In this document: positions 45,878-54,288 of the stretch, piece by piece
Position numbering within the stretch: the first letter of the stretch is position 1
How the letters are laid out: each line of letters begins with the position of its first letter
Assembly (NCBI RefSeq): GCF_000518765.1
Contig: NZ_KI912492.1
Location: forward strand, 61,819 to 125,818
Direction of reading: 5' to 3'
DNA: 64,000 bases
Origin: Ruminococcus flavefaciens ATCC 19208
GTDB lineage: Bacteria > Bacillota > Clostridia > Oscillospirales > Ruminococcaceae
The notes under the pieces: model-generated
The model's database searches: none
What the model saw: the letters and a program-made list of their open reading frames with translations, nothing else
What the model was told of the DNA's origin: nothing
Made by a program: the position numbers and the translations under genes

Positions 45878-46237
45878 ATGACCGAACAGGAAAAGCTTGA
45901 ACTTATAATAAAAACTCTCGACAGCAAAAGAGGCGAGGATATACAGGCTATAAAAATATCTGACCTTACTATCCTTGCGGACTATTTCGTTATCGTAAAC
46001 GGTACAAGCAATACTCACGCAAGAACCCTTGCAGACGAGGTTGAATTCGTGCTTTCACAGAAGGGCATCGAGCCTCAGCGCCGTGAAGCCGATACCGGAA
46101 ATACATGGATAATCCTTGATTACGCTGATATCATCGTTCACGTATTCTACAAGGATACAAGAAACTTCTATAAGCTCGAAGGTCTGTGGGCAGACGGCGA
46201 GCAGATTGATATAAGCGGACTTCTTGTCAAGGAGTGA
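45878..46237 (+). CDS. rsfS: Ribosomal silencing factor RsfS
   Basis: A 119-residue protein of the RsfS/Iojap family, which binds uL14 and blocks subunit joining under starvation. It has IKISDLTILADYFVIVNGTS, ARTLADEVE, WIILDYADIIVHVF and RNFYKLEGLW. The ATG follows the LCP stop directly. Position after nadD-yqeK-LCP is the conserved Firmicutes order. Confidence 0.95.
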   Translation: MTEQEKLELIIKTLDSKRGEDIQAIKISDLTILADYFVIVNGTSNTHARTLADEVEFVLSQKGIEPQRREADTGNTWIILDYADIIVHVFYKDTRNFYKLEGLWADGEQIDISGLLVKE

Positions 46238-46241
46238 GCAA

Positions 46242-46592
46242 ATGAAAACAAACAACGAAAAAGGACGTATGCTCTGCATCATAATAGGAGCTTACCTTAT
46301 TGCAAAGGCAGTTCTTAATATGGTCATAGGCGGCGGATTCAGTCTCAGCGATATGCTTATCGCCGTAGGACTTGCCTGTGCTATGTTTACAGGCATCAAG
46401 TTCGTAAACTATGGTGTGGCAGCTGTGCTTGTGCTGATCGCTGCGATACATCTCCCTGCAAATATATCCAATATCAGTTCAAACTGGCTGTATCTCATTG
46501 AGGGTATAGCTGATATTGGCTGTGCAGTGCTCCTTTGCGTACACAGCGACATAAAGGAACACTTTACAAACTCGATAAATATTAATAATTAA
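46242..46592 (+). CDS. Small integral membrane protein
   Basis: A 116-residue protein with four hydrophobic segments (MLCIIIGAYLIAKAVLNMVI, LSDMLIAVGLACAMFTGIKF, VAAVLVLIAAIHLP and YLIEGIADIGCAVLLCV) and a polar C-terminus ending NSININN. ATG 46242 follows AAGGAGTGA, part of the end of rsfS; upstream in-frame codons overlap rsfS and lack a better site. I do not recognise a family. It lies between rsfS and leuS in the same direction. Confidence 0.75.
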   Translation: MKTNNEKGRMLCIIIGAYLIAKAVLNMVIGGGFSLSDMLIAVGLACAMFTGIKFVNYGVAAVLVLIAAIHLPANISNISSNWLYLIEGIADIGCAVLLCVHSDIKEHFTNSININN

Positions 46593-46611
46593 ATAAAGGA
46601 ATGATATTACA

Positions 46612-49044
46612 ATGAGCAGATATGATTTCACATCTGTTGAAGCCAAATGGCAGAAATACTGGGAAGAACACGAGACCTTCAAGACTGATGTCTGGGACTT
46701 CAGCAAGCCTAAGTTCTATGCACTGGATATGTTCCCGTATCCATCTGGAGTAGGTCTCCACGCAGGTCACCCCGAGGGCTATACAGCTACAGACATCGTT
46801 TCACGTATGAAGCGTATGCAGGGCTATAATGTCCTTCATCCAATGGGATACGACTCCTTCGGACTTCCCGCAGAGCAGTATGCGGTAAATACAGGTAATC
46901 ACCCCAACGGCTTTACTCAGGAAAATATCAAGACCTTTTCAAAGCAGCTCAAGGAGCTGGGATTTGATTATGACTGGTCAAAGATGGTAGCTACTTCCGA
47001 CCCTGAGTTCTACAAGTGGACTCAGTGGATATTCAAGCAGCTCTATCTTGACGGCTATGCAAAGTATATAGATATGCCTGTAAACTGGTGCGAAGAGCTT
47101 GGAACAGTTCTCTCAAACGATGAAGTTATCGACGGCAAGTCAGAGCGCGGCGGCTTCCCTGTAGTTCGTAAGAACATGAAGCAGTGGGTAATCGACCAGC
47201 CTGCATTTGCAGAAAAGCTCCTCGAAGGACTTGACGAGATCGACTGGCCTGAGTCCACAAAGGCTATGCAGCGCAACTGGATAGGCAAGTCTACAGGTGT
47301 AGAGGTGGAATTCGACATCGTAGGCGGCGGAAAGTTCTCTATCTTCACAACCTGTATCGAGACTATCTACGGTATCACATTCATGGTACTTGCTCCCGAC
47401 GGAGCTATCACAGAGAGCCTTCTTGACCGTGTTCAGAACAGGGAAGAAGTCGAGGCATACATCGCTGAGACAAAGAAGAAGAACGACATGGACCGTACAG
47501 AGCTTAACAAGACAAAGTCAGGCTGCGAGCTCAAGGGCGTTACTTGTATCAACCCTGTAAACGGCAAGGAAGTCCGTATGTTCATCGGTGATTTCGTACT
47601 TGCAAGCTACGGTACAGGTGCAGTTATGGCTGTACCGAGCCACGATCAGCGTGACTTTGAGTATGCAATTGCTCATAATATAGATATGATTCAGGTAATC
47701 GACGGCAAGGAAGACCACATCGACGTTTCCGAAGCCGCAATGGAAAAGACAGAGTACCTCGGCAAGGGCTATAAGCTCATAAATTCCGAGGAATTCACAG
47801 GTCTTACTGTTGAGGAAGCAAAGGAAGCTATCACACAGAAGCTTGAAAAAATGGGCAGAGCTAAGCGCACTGTCAACTATCACTTCCGTGAATGGATATT
47901 TGCCCGTCAGCGTTACTGGGGCGAGCCTGTACCTGTAGTTCACGGTGAGGACGGTCAGATACACGTTCTCGACGATGAAGAGCTCCCACTGGTTCTTCCT
48001 GAGCTTGACGACTACAAGGGCAAGAACGGAAAAGCCCCTCTCGAAAATGCAACTGAGTGGAAAAAGTACGACCACAACGGTGTAAAGGGTACCCGTGAGA
48101 CTTCTACAATGCCAGGAAGTGCAGGTTCAAGCTGGTACTACTTCAGATATATCGACCCGCACAACGATAAGGAATTCGCAAATCAGGAGCTCCTCAAGCA
48201 CTGGATGCCTGTTGACCTCTACATCGGCGGTCCCGAGCACGCTGTAGGTCATCTTATGTATTCACGTATCTGGAACAGATACCTCTACGACAAGGGCCTT
48301 GCTCCTACAAAGGAGCCTTTCAAGAAGCTTGTACATCAGGGTATGATCCTCGGTGAGAACGGTATCAAAATGGGTAAGCGTTTCCCTGAATTCGTTGTAA
48401 ATCCTTCCGATATCGTAAGAGACTACGGCGCAGATACTCTCCGTCTTTACGAGATGTTCATGGGACCTCTCGAAGTAAGCAAGCCGTGGAGCAAGAGCGG
48501 TGTTGAGGGCGCAAAGAGATTTGTACAGAGAGTATGGAACTTCTTCATAGAAGCTGAGAACCTTACTGACGACAACGACGGCGCACTCACAAAGGTATAC
48601 CACCAGACAGTCAAGAAGGTAACAGACGACTTCGAGAAGCTTGCTTTCAATACAGCTATCAGCCAGATGATGATATTTGTAAATGCTGTGTACAAGAACG
48701 GCAAGTGCCCGAGAGAGTATGCTGAGGGACTTATAAAGATGCTGTCCTGTATCACACCTCATATGGGTGAAGAGATATGGAGCATCATGGGTCATAATGA
48801 TACTATCGCTTACGAGAGCTGGCCTGTATACGATGAAGAGCTCTGCAAGGAGGATACTATCGAGATCGTTGTACAGGTAAACGGAAAGCTCAAGGCTAAG
48901 CTTAATATTGAAATGGACGCTGACAAGGAGTCCGTTATGGAAATGGCTATGTCAGACGATAAGGTAAAGGAAGCTGTTGAGGGTAAGAACATACTCAAAC
49001 AGATATATGTACCAAATAAACTTGTTAATATTGTAGCAAAATAA
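46612..49044 (+). CDS. leuS: Leucyl-tRNA synthetase
   Basis: An 810-residue class I synthetase that charges tRNA-Leu. The HIGH motif is HAGH (50-53, in SGVGLHAGHPEGYTATD); the CP1 editing domain contains TGAVMAVPSHDQRDFE; the SSWYYFRY and GGPEHAVGHLMYSR blocks and the C-terminal anticodon-binding region are intact. The KMSKS loop reads KMGKR (586-590) in GIKMGKRFPEFVVNPSDI, so the second Lys is kept but both Ser are lost. No T-box leader is present; only 19 bases separate it from the preceding gene. Confidence 0.96.
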   Translation: MSRYDFTSVEAKWQKYWEEHETFKTDVWDFSKPKFYALDMFPYPSGVGLHAGHPEGYTATDIVSRMKRMQGYNVLHPMGYDSFGLPAEQYAVNTGNHPNGFTQENIKTFSKQLKELGFDYDWSKMVATSDPEFYKWTQWIFKQLYLDGYAKYIDMPVNWCEELGTVLSNDEVIDGKSERGGFPVVRKNMKQWVIDQPAFAEKLLEGLDEIDWPESTKAMQRNWIGKSTGVEVEFDIVGGGKFSIFTTCIETIYGITFMVLAPDGAITESLLDRVQNREEVEAYIAETKKKNDMDRTELNKTKSGCELKGVTCINPVNGKEVRMFIGDFVLASYGTGAVMAVPSHDQRDFEYAIAHNIDMIQVIDGKEDHIDVSEAAMEKTEYLGKGYKLINSEEFTGLTVEEAKEAITQKLEKMGRAKRTVNYHFREWIFARQRYWGEPVPVVHGEDGQIHVLDDEELPLVLPELDDYKGKNGKAPLENATEWKKYDHNGVKGTRETSTMPGSAGSSWYYFRYIDPHNDKEFANQELLKHWMPVDLYIGGPEHAVGHLMYSRIWNRYLYDKGLAPTKEPFKKLVHQGMILGENGIKMGKRFPEFVVNPSDIVRDYGADTLRLYEMFMGPLEVSKPWSKSGVEGAKRFVQRVWNFFIEAENLTDDNDGALTKVYHQTVKKVTDDFEKLAFNTAISQMMIFVNAVYKNGKCPREYAEGLIKMLSCITPHMGEEIWSIMGHNDTIAYESWPVYDEELCKEDTIEIVVQVNGKLKAKLNIEMDADKESVMEMAMSDDKVKEAVEGKNILKQIYVPNKLVNIVAK

Positions 49045-49071
49045 CGAAATTTTAAGACACACAAAAAATGC

Positions 49072-49100
49072 TTGACAACGAGCAGAAAATGTGGTAAACT
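49072..49100 (+). promoter_or_regulatory. Promoter of rpsU
   Basis: TTGACA (49072-49077), a 17-base spacer and TAAACT (49095-49100), giving a leader of about 130 bases before the GTG start. Confidence 0.8.
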
Positions 49101-49106
49101 ATTAAT

Positions 49107-49239
49107 ATATTCTTTATAACTATTTATATGTAATCTGCTATATAGTGGGGGACGCGATGTCTACCGCTCGACAGGGTGGTTAGCATAGATGCTTCGGAGC
49201 AAAGCTCCGTGCAACCTCTGAACAAGGGAGGGAAATTTA
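49107..49239 (+). ncRNA. Candidate structured leader RNA of rpsU
   Basis: The leader is long for a 57-residue protein and rich in pairing. CGGAGC and GCTCCG (49195-49209) form a six-base stem with an AAA loop; it can be enclosed by GGTT (49178-49181) and AACC (49213-49216), beside a small GCA-taga-TGC hairpin, which suggests a three-way junction. A GAC-gcgat-GTC hairpin lies near 49151. I cannot match it to a named riboswitch; autoregulation by S21 is only a possibility. Confidence 0.4.
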
Positions 49240-49413
49240 GTGGCAGAAGTTCGTGTTGGCAAAAACGAGTCTTTAGACACAGCTCTTAAGAGATTTAAGA
49301 GATCATGTGCAAAGGATGGCGTAATTGCTGAGGTTCGTAAGAGAGAGCACTACGAAAAGCCTTCAGTTAAGCGTAAGAAGAAGTCTGAGGCAGCTCGTAA
49401 GCGTAAGTATTGA
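49240..49413 (+). CDS. rpsU: Ribosomal protein bS21
   Basis: A 57-residue basic protein of the 30S subunit with the bS21 pattern ([20 protein letters not shown], then [14 protein letters not shown]). It starts at GTG 49240, seven bases after GGGAGGG. It has its own promoter, long leader and terminator. Confidence 0.95.
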   Translation: MAEVRVGKNESLDTALKRFKRSCAKDGVIAEVRKREHYEKPSVKRKKKSEAARKRKY

Positions 49414-49437
49414 TCTTGCGAAATTATTAATGTTGAT

Positions 49438-49464
49438 AAAAGCGGGCTGCGGCTCGCTTTTTCA
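49438..49464 (+). terminator. Terminator of rpsU
   Basis: AAAGCGGGC (49439-49447) pairs with GCTCGCTTT (49452-49460) with one G-T pair and a four-base loop, followed by TT. Confidence 0.8.
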
Positions 49465-49491
49465 TTTATTTGAACGGAGTTGACAAATAGC

Positions 49492-50019
49492 TTGGGTTTA
49501 AAACATAAGATAACAAAAACCGACGTGGATTTTGCATTCAGGAAAACAGTCGATATCACACCTTCATTTCTGAAAAAGCATGGTATCAAGGGTCTTATCC
49601 TTGATGTTGACAATACTCTTACTACACATGATAATCCCGTTCCTGCCGAGGGGATAACCGAGTGGCTGGAGAATATGAAAAAGAGTGGGATAAAGCTTAT
49701 AATAGTATCGAATAACCATTCAGACCGTGTGAGACCCTTTGCTGATCCGCTTGGACTTGATTTTGTCAGTGACAGCGGAAAACCGCTGAAAAGGGGATAT
49801 ACAGCAGCTATGAAGAAAATGGGACTTACTCCCGATGAGACTGCTGCTGTTGGCGATCAGCTTTTTACAGATGTATGGGGAGCAAATTTCGCAAAGGTGA
49901 AGATGTTATACGTTGAACCTATGGAGCTTGAACCAAAGTCGAAAAGGTTCATAAGATTCAAGAGAGTCCTTGAAAAGCCTTTTCTTCCGAAAAAATTTGT
50001 CGATGACATAAAGGAGTAA
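49492..50019 (+). CDS. YqeG-family HAD phosphatase
   Basis: A 175-residue HAD IIIA phosphatase. It has the nucleophile motif LILDVDNTLTTHD, motif II IIVSNN, the Lys of GKPLKRGY and motif IV AAVGDQLFTDVWGAN. Relatives dephosphorylate small phosphates; one group acts on phosphatidylglycerophosphate, but the substrate here is not proven. No ATG is available; TTG 49492 is 12 bases after GGAG, while TTG 49480 touches it, so the start is uncertain by four codons. aroQ follows two bases later. Confidence 0.88.
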   Translation: MGLKHKITKTDVDFAFRKTVDITPSFLKKHGIKGLILDVDNTLTTHDNPVPAEGITEWLENMKKSGIKLIIVSNNHSDRVRPFADPLGLDFVSDSGKPLKRGYTAAMKKMGLTPDETAAVGDQLFTDVWGANFAKVKMLYVEPMELEPKSKRFIRFKRVLEKPFLPKKFVDDIKE

Positions 50020-50021
50020 AT

Positions 50022-50453
50022 ATGATAAAGAAAATACTTGTTATACACGGTCCTAATCTTAATCTTTTAGGAGAGCGCGAGCCGGGAGTTTACGGAAATT
50101 CTTCCATTGATACACTTAACAGCAATATAATCGACCGCGCAAAGGAACAGGGCCTTGAGTGTGAGATATTCCAGTCAAATCATGAGGGAGCTATCATTGA
50201 TAAGCTCCACGCAGCAAGAACAGCATTTGACGGTGTTATCCTCAATGCAGGTGCGTATACACATTACAGCTATGCTATACGCGATGCCATTGCAGCTATA
50301 AAGATACCTGTTATCGAAGTTCATATCAGCAATGTATTTGCCCGTGACGAATTTCGTTCAAATTCAGTTATCGCACCCGTATGCAAGGGCAGCATAAGCG
50401 GCTTTGGCTTCGGCAGCTACTATCTTGCTGTACAGGCACTTGCTGAGCTCTGA
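50022..50453 (+). CDS. aroQ: 3-dehydroquinate dehydratase, type II
   Basis: A 143-residue type II dehydroquinase of the shikimate pathway. It shows VIHGPNLNLLGEREPGVYG (the catalytic Tyr and Arg region), FQSNHEGAIIDKLH, ILNAGAYTHYSYAIRDAI, and EVHISNVFARDEFR with the catalytic His. Length is normal. GGAG lies before the ATG. It sits between yqeG and the M24 peptidase and is not with other aro genes. Confidence 0.95.
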   Translation: MIKKILVIHGPNLNLLGEREPGVYGNSSIDTLNSNIIDRAKEQGLECEIFQSNHEGAIIDKLHAARTAFDGVILNAGAYTHYSYAIRDAIAAIKIPVIEVHISNVFARDEFRSNSVIAPVCKGSISGFGFGSYYLAVQALAEL

Positions 50454-50463
50454 GAGGTGCGCA

Positions 50464-51528
50464 ATGTCGAGACTTGACAGACTTTTTGAGGAGTTTGATG
50501 GGGCAGACTGCGCCCTTATAACTTCGGATATAAACAGAAGATATTTTACTGGAATGAAATCATCAGCAGGAGTAGTTCTTGCGTTTCCTGACAAGGCGTA
50601 TCTTCTCATAGATTTTCGTTACATAGAAAAGGCAAGAGCCACAGTCAAGGATGCTGAGGTCATTGAGGCTAAGAAGCTGTATCCACAACTTATGGAGCTT
50701 CTGACAAAGCACGGTGCAAAGTCTATGGCTATAGAGTCAGAGACAATGACCGTCAAGGAGCTCAATGCCTATGAGCATTTCTATACATCTATTGATATAA
50801 TCCATAACGATAGCCTGAGCAATGCTATTTCCAACCTCAGAACGGTAAAGGACGAAAGTGAGATCGAGTGTATACAGAAGGCTCAGGAAATAGCCGAGAA
50901 AGCTCTTGAAGAGGTGAAGGGCTTCATAAAAGTCGGTGTAACAGAGCGTGAAATAGCTCTTGAGCTAAACAGACACATGTTCGCTTACGGTGCTGAGGAC
51001 TTATCCTTTGATACTATCGTGCTTTCAGGCGCGAATACTTCAATGCCTCACGGAGTTCCTTCCGATAAAAAGGTAGAAAACGGCGAATTTGTACTCATCG
51101 ACTTTGGTGCTGTATATAACGGCTATCACAGCGACATGACCCGTACTCTTTGTGTTGGTGAGCCAAGCGAGGAAATGAAGAAGGTATACAATATCGTACT
51201 CAATGCACAGCTTGCGGGCATAGAGGCTGCAAAGGCAGGCATACTCGGCTGTGATCTTGACAAGGTATCCCGTGATATCATAGAGCAGGCAGGCTACGGC
51301 AGCTGCTTCGGACATTCTCTCGGTCACGGAGTAGGCATGGAGATACATGAAAAGCCCAACGCATCGCCGAATTATAAAGCTCCGCTGAATGAGGGCGCGG
51401 TAGTAACTGTAGAGCCCGGTATCTATATAGAAGGCAAATTCGGAGTGCGTATAGAAGATTTTGTCATTTTAACTGAAAATGGCTGCAAAAACTTGACAAA
51501 AAGTGCAAAAAATCTCATATCTTTATAA
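50464..51528 (+). CDS. M24 family Xaa-Pro aminopeptidase
   Basis: A 354-residue cytosolic metallopeptidase of the Xaa-Pro (PepP/YqhT) type. The N-terminal creatinase-like domain (1-125) precedes the pita-bread domain. The five dinuclear-metal ligands are in LIDFGAVYNGYHSDMTRT (two Asp), FGHSLGHGVGMEIHE (His), VEPGIYIEG and VRIEDFV (two Glu). ATG 50464 follows GAGAGGTG. It directly precedes efp, as in Bacillus, where yqhT and efp are neighbours. Confidence 0.92.
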   Translation: MSRLDRLFEEFDGADCALITSDINRRYFTGMKSSAGVVLAFPDKAYLLIDFRYIEKARATVKDAEVIEAKKLYPQLMELLTKHGAKSMAIESETMTVKELNAYEHFYTSIDIIHNDSLSNAISNLRTVKDESEIECIQKAQEIAEKALEEVKGFIKVGVTEREIALELNRHMFAYGAEDLSFDTIVLSGANTSMPHGVPSDKKVENGEFVLIDFGAVYNGYHSDMTRTLCVGEPSEEMKKVYNIVLNAQLAGIEAAKAGILGCDLDKVSRDIIEQAGYGSCFGHSLGHGVGMEIHEKPNASPNYKAPLNEGAVVTVEPGIYIEGKFGVRIEDFVILTENGCKNLTKSAKNLISL

Positions 51529-51545
51529 TAATATCACTTTAGGTA

Positions 51546-51574
51546 TTGCAAAAATTACCGAAATGTGATAAAAT
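51546..51574 (+). promoter_or_regulatory. Promoter of efp
   Basis: TTGCAA (51546-51551), a 17-base spacer and TAAAAT (51569-51574) with TG one base upstream, 41 bases before the efp ATG. Confidence 0.7.
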
Positions 51575-51615
51575 AAAGTATCATGTTAATTTGAAAAATA
51601 CGGAGGTTATTAATA

Positions 51616-52173
51616 ATGATTTCAGCAGGAGATTTCAGAAACGGCGTTACTTTTGAGCTCGACGGACAGGTAGTTCAGGTAATTGAATTCCAGCACGTTA
51701 AGCCAGGTAAGGGTGCCGCTTTTGTAAGAACTAAATACAAGAACGTAATCACAGGTTCAGTTGTTGAAACTTCTTTCAACCCAACCGCTAAGTTCCCTAC
51801 AGCATTCGTTGAGAGAAAGGATATGCAGTACAGCTACAACGACGGTGAGCTTTACTACTTCATGGACCTTGAAACATATGAGCAGGTTCCGATCAGTGCA
51901 TCTACACTCGGCGACAACTTCAAGTTCGTTAAGGAAGAGATGATCTGTAAGATCCTTTCATACAAGGGCAACGTTTTTGGTGTTGAGCCGCCTAACTTCG
52001 TTGAGCTCAAGGTTACACAGACTGATCCGGGATTCAAGGGCGATACAGCTACAAACGCTACAAAGCCTGCTACACTTGAGACAGGTGCAGAGATCAAGGT
52101 TCCGCTCTTTATCGACGAAGGTGAAGTAATTCAGGTCGACACAAGAACAGGCGAGTATATGTCAAGAGCATAA
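51616..52173 (+). CDS. efp: Translation elongation factor P
   Basis: A 185-residue EF-P, which relieves ribosome stalling at polyproline. The three beta-barrel domains are present; the modification loop is [15 protein letters not shown], with Lys in the usual tip position, and the C-terminus has [22 protein letters not shown] and [16 protein letters not shown] lies before the ATG. Its own promoter separates it from the M24 peptidase gene. Confidence 0.97.
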   Translation: MISAGDFRNGVTFELDGQVVQVIEFQHVKPGKGAAFVRTKYKNVITGSVVETSFNPTAKFPTAFVERKDMQYSYNDGELYYFMDLETYEQVPISASTLGDNFKFVKEEMICKILSYKGNVFGVEPPNFVELKVTQTDPGFKGDTATNATKPATLETGAEIKVPLFIDEGEVIQVDTRTGEYMSRA

Positions 52174-52218
52174 GCTCAGCTTTTAATAAAGACTTTATTT
52201 TGAGAGGAGGAGCTTGTT

Positions 52219-52710
52219 ATGAAGCTTACCGAAAAAATGTCATATTTACAGGGACTTATCGACGGTCTTGAGATCGACACTTCCACTAAGGAGGGAAAGG
52301 CTCTCATTCAGATGTCAGAGGTAATGTCCGAAATGGTAATGTATGTTGAGGATCTTCAGTCACAGGTCGATGAGCTTACAGAGCTTTGCGATATCCTTGA
52401 TGAGGATCTCGGAGCAATTGAAGATGATTTCTATGATGATCTCGATTGTGACGAGTGCGACGGCGACTGCGATAATTGTGATGAAGACGAAGATTGGGAC
52501 GACGATGACGAGTTCGATTTTGATGATGACGATGATGAGCTTTACGAGATCACTTGTCCTACCTGCGGAGATACTATCCTTCTTGATGAGGGTATGATCG
52601 AAGAGGGTTCAATTAACTGTCCTAATTGTGATGAGCTCCTTGAATTTGATTACGATGACCTCACTATTGAGGATTTCGAGGACAAGGCTGAAGAGCCTGA
52701 AAAGAAGTAA
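52219..52710 (+). CDS. CD1247-like acidic zinc-ribbon protein
   Basis: A 163-residue protein with a helical N-terminus (MKLTEKMSYLQGLIDGLEID, like the CD1247 N-terminal domain of Clostridia), an extreme Asp/Glu- and Cys-rich middle (CDECDGDCDNCDEDEDWD), and a C-terminal zinc ribbon (CPTCGDTILL with CPNCDELLEF). The middle cysteines could bind more metal. GAGAGGAGG lies before the ATG. It is probably cotranscribed with efp, 45 bases upstream. Function unknown. Confidence 0.82.
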   Translation: MKLTEKMSYLQGLIDGLEIDTSTKEGKALIQMSEVMSEMVMYVEDLQSQVDELTELCDILDEDLGAIEDDFYDDLDCDECDGDCDNCDEDEDWDDDDEFDFDDDDDELYEITCPTCGDTILLDEGMIEEGSINCPNCDELLEFDYDDLTIEDFEDKAEEPEKK

Positions 52711-52725
52711 TCTGCTAAAAAACGG

Positions 52726-52765
52726 GCTGCGGATAGAGTTATCTTCCGCAGCTTTTAATTTTTTT
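52726..52765 (+). terminator. Terminator after the CD1247-like gene
   Basis: GCTGCGGA (52726-52733) pairs with TCCGCAGC (52745-52752), followed by TTTTAATTTTTTT. Confidence 0.88.
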
Positions 52766-52785
52766 CGGAATTTTTTTATTTTTTC

Positions 52786-52815
52786 TGTAACGAAAGTTTT
52801 GCAGCGTAGTCTTAT
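52786..52815 (+). promoter_or_regulatory. Candidate ECF-type autoregulatory promoter
   Basis: TGTAACG (52786-52792) and GTCTTAT (52809-52815) match the TGTAAC...CGTCTTA type of site often found before ECF sigma genes; 17 bases separate TGTAAC from GTC. It lies 21 bases before the sigma factor ATG. No sigma-A promoter is evident in the gap. Confidence 0.45.
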
Positions 52816-52835
52816 AGTTGAAGGCGGTGAGAAGT

Positions 52836-53324
52836 ATGGGTCAGGTCGAAGAGCTCTACAAAGACTATTTCCATGATGTATTCCTTTATATACGGTCATT
52901 GTCAGCTGACGAAGCTCTTGCTGAGGATATTACTCAGGAGACATTTTTCAAGGCTATAAAGTCTGTTGACAGCTTCCGCGGAGACTGCGATATAAGGGTA
53001 TGGCTGTGTCAGATAGCAAAAAATCTGCTGTATACACACAACAAGAAGCAAAAACGGTACACGGGAGAAGAAGTGCCTGAAACGGTTCCTGATACTTCCG
53101 TGACTATGGAAGAGCTTCTTGAAAACAATCAGCAGTCAATGGAGATACATCGTGTACTTCATACTCTTGTCGAACCTTATAAAGAGGTATTCACCCTGAG
53201 AGTGTTCGGAGAACTTAGTTTCCGACAAATAGGTGATATCTTTGGAAAGACCGAGAGCTGGGCGCGAGTGACATTCCACCGTGCAAAGCTGAAGATAATA
53301 GAAGAACTGGAGGTACAGAAATGA
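52836..53324 (+). CDS. ECF RNA polymerase sigma factor
   Basis: A 162-residue extracytoplasmic-function sigma factor with only regions 2 and 4. Region 2 has YFHDVFLYIRSLSADEALAEDITQETFFKAI and the -10-binding IRVWLCQIAKNLLY; region 4 has LVEPYKEVFTLRVFGELSFRQIGDIFGKTESWARVTFHRAK. ATG 52836 follows AAGGCGGTGAG; an upstream in-frame TTG overlaps that site. The stop overlaps the next start by four bases (ATGA), typical of a sigma and its anti-sigma. Confidence 0.92.
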   Translation: MGQVEELYKDYFHDVFLYIRSLSADEALAEDITQETFFKAIKSVDSFRGDCDIRVWLCQIAKNLLYTHNKKQKRYTGEEVPETVPDTSVTMEELLENNQQSMEIHRVLHTLVEPYKEVFTLRVFGELSFRQIGDIFGKTESWARVTFHRAKLKIIEELEVQK

Positions 53325-53968
53325 AAAACTGCGATATGATAAAGGATCTGCTTCCGCTGTACGCTGACGATGTGTGCAGTGAGGAGAGCAGAAAGGCAGT
53401 GGAGGAGCATATAAACAGCTGTCCCGACTGCAAAGCAGAGCTTGAAAAGCTCCGCAAAAACGTCACTGTAAGCCCTCAGAAGGACACAGAAGTACTCAAA
53501 CGCATAAAGAGGCGTCTGCGCATAGAGAAGCTTGTGGTGAGTCTTATAAGCGTTCTGGCTATATGCGGAATTCTGCTTTACGGACTTGTGTATTGCATAA
53601 ATGATTACAAGTCAATGGATATGGAGAAGTACAAGATACTTGAAAATGTAAGCGTCAGCGAGCATGATAATGCTGTATGGCTCAATATAAAAGGGTATGC
53701 TGCATCATTTGATATAGATGCACCGACTTTAAGCGATACAAACGGCAAACATCTTGGGATAGACGATGATTTTGACAAGGAAAAGAAGAACGGATATGGT
53801 ATTACTCTCAAACAGCGCAGGATAGATGATTTTACGTTCAATCCCACAGGAAGTCTGAAAAGCTTTGAGATGAAGATCTTCGACCTTGATGAAAAGAAAG
53901 ATATGATGAAGGTTTTCTACTACGATGATGTTAATAATAAAGAGTATATCTTATGGGAGCGTGATTAA
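53321..53968 (+). CDS. Membrane anti-sigma factor with zinc finger
   Basis: A 215-residue protein. The N-terminal ZAS-type zinc finger has His30, Cys34 and Cys37 (HINSCPDC, HxxxCxxC), with Cys4 and Cys19 nearby. One membrane helix (VVSLISVLAICGILLYGLVY) spans about residues 70-92; the outside part (about 95-215) is beta-rich and unassigned. Such proteins hold the ECF sigma at the membrane until a signal arrives. It is translationally coupled to the sigma gene. Confidence 0.88.
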   Translation: MKNCDMIKDLLPLYADDVCSEESRKAVEEHINSCPDCKAELEKLRKNVTVSPQKDTEVLKRIKRRLRIEKLVVSLISVLAICGILLYGLVYCINDYKSMDMEKYKILENVSVSEHDNAVWLNIKGYAASFDIDAPTLSDTNGKHLGIDDDFDKEKKNGYGITLKQRRIDDFTFNPTGSLKSFEMKIFDLDEKKDMMKVFYYDDVNNKEYILWERD

Positions 53969-53969
53969 A

Positions 53970-54251
53970 ATGACTGAGAGAAGATTTAGTATACCACTGA
54001 TACTGCTTGCTGTGATATCATTTGGAATAGGATTTTTCGGATTTGCAGTGGAAAGTATAGCATTTGCTGTTGGAGTTATAATAGCTTCGCTGAAACTTCG
54101 TGAGAAATATCTTATAAAGATACCAATAGCAATATGCATTGCATCAATAATAACATCGGCTGCATTCCTTGCCTTTATGATATATACGGGAATAAAGGGC
54201 GGCTATAACGATTACTGGCTTATGAGACTTATATTCGGAGAACCTAAATAA
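53970..54251 (+). CDS. Small membrane protein of the ECF sigma operon
   Basis: A 93-residue protein with three hydrophobic segments (IPLILLAVISFGIGFFGFAV, AFAVGVIIASLKL, IPIAICIASIITSAAFLAFM). ATG 53970 is one base after the anti-sigma stop, behind GGGAG; codons before it overlap the anti-sigma end. No family recognised. Its coupling suggests it acts with the sigma/anti-sigma pair. Confidence 0.75.
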   Translation: MTERRFSIPLILLAVISFGIGFFGFAVESIAFAVGVIIASLKLREKYLIKIPIAICIASIITSAAFLAFMIYTGIKGGYNDYWLMRLIFGEPK

Positions 54252-54258
54252 AACATCA

Positions 54259-54288
54259 GTCCCCTCGGCTATGCCGAGGGGACGCTTT
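54259..54288 (+). terminator. Terminator between the convergent ECF operon and ANTAR gene
   Basis: GTCCCCTCGGC (54259-54269) pairs with GCCGAGGGGAC (54273-54283) over a three-base loop, followed by GCTTTATT. It lies between converging genes and may serve both. Confidence 0.75.

Noticed and set aside
49165..49185. AGGGTGGT in the rpsU leader looked like the core of a T-box.
   Set aside because: The following ACCGCG of the T-box consensus is absent, no specifier loop or terminator/antiterminator arrangement is visible, and rpsU is not an amino-acid gene.
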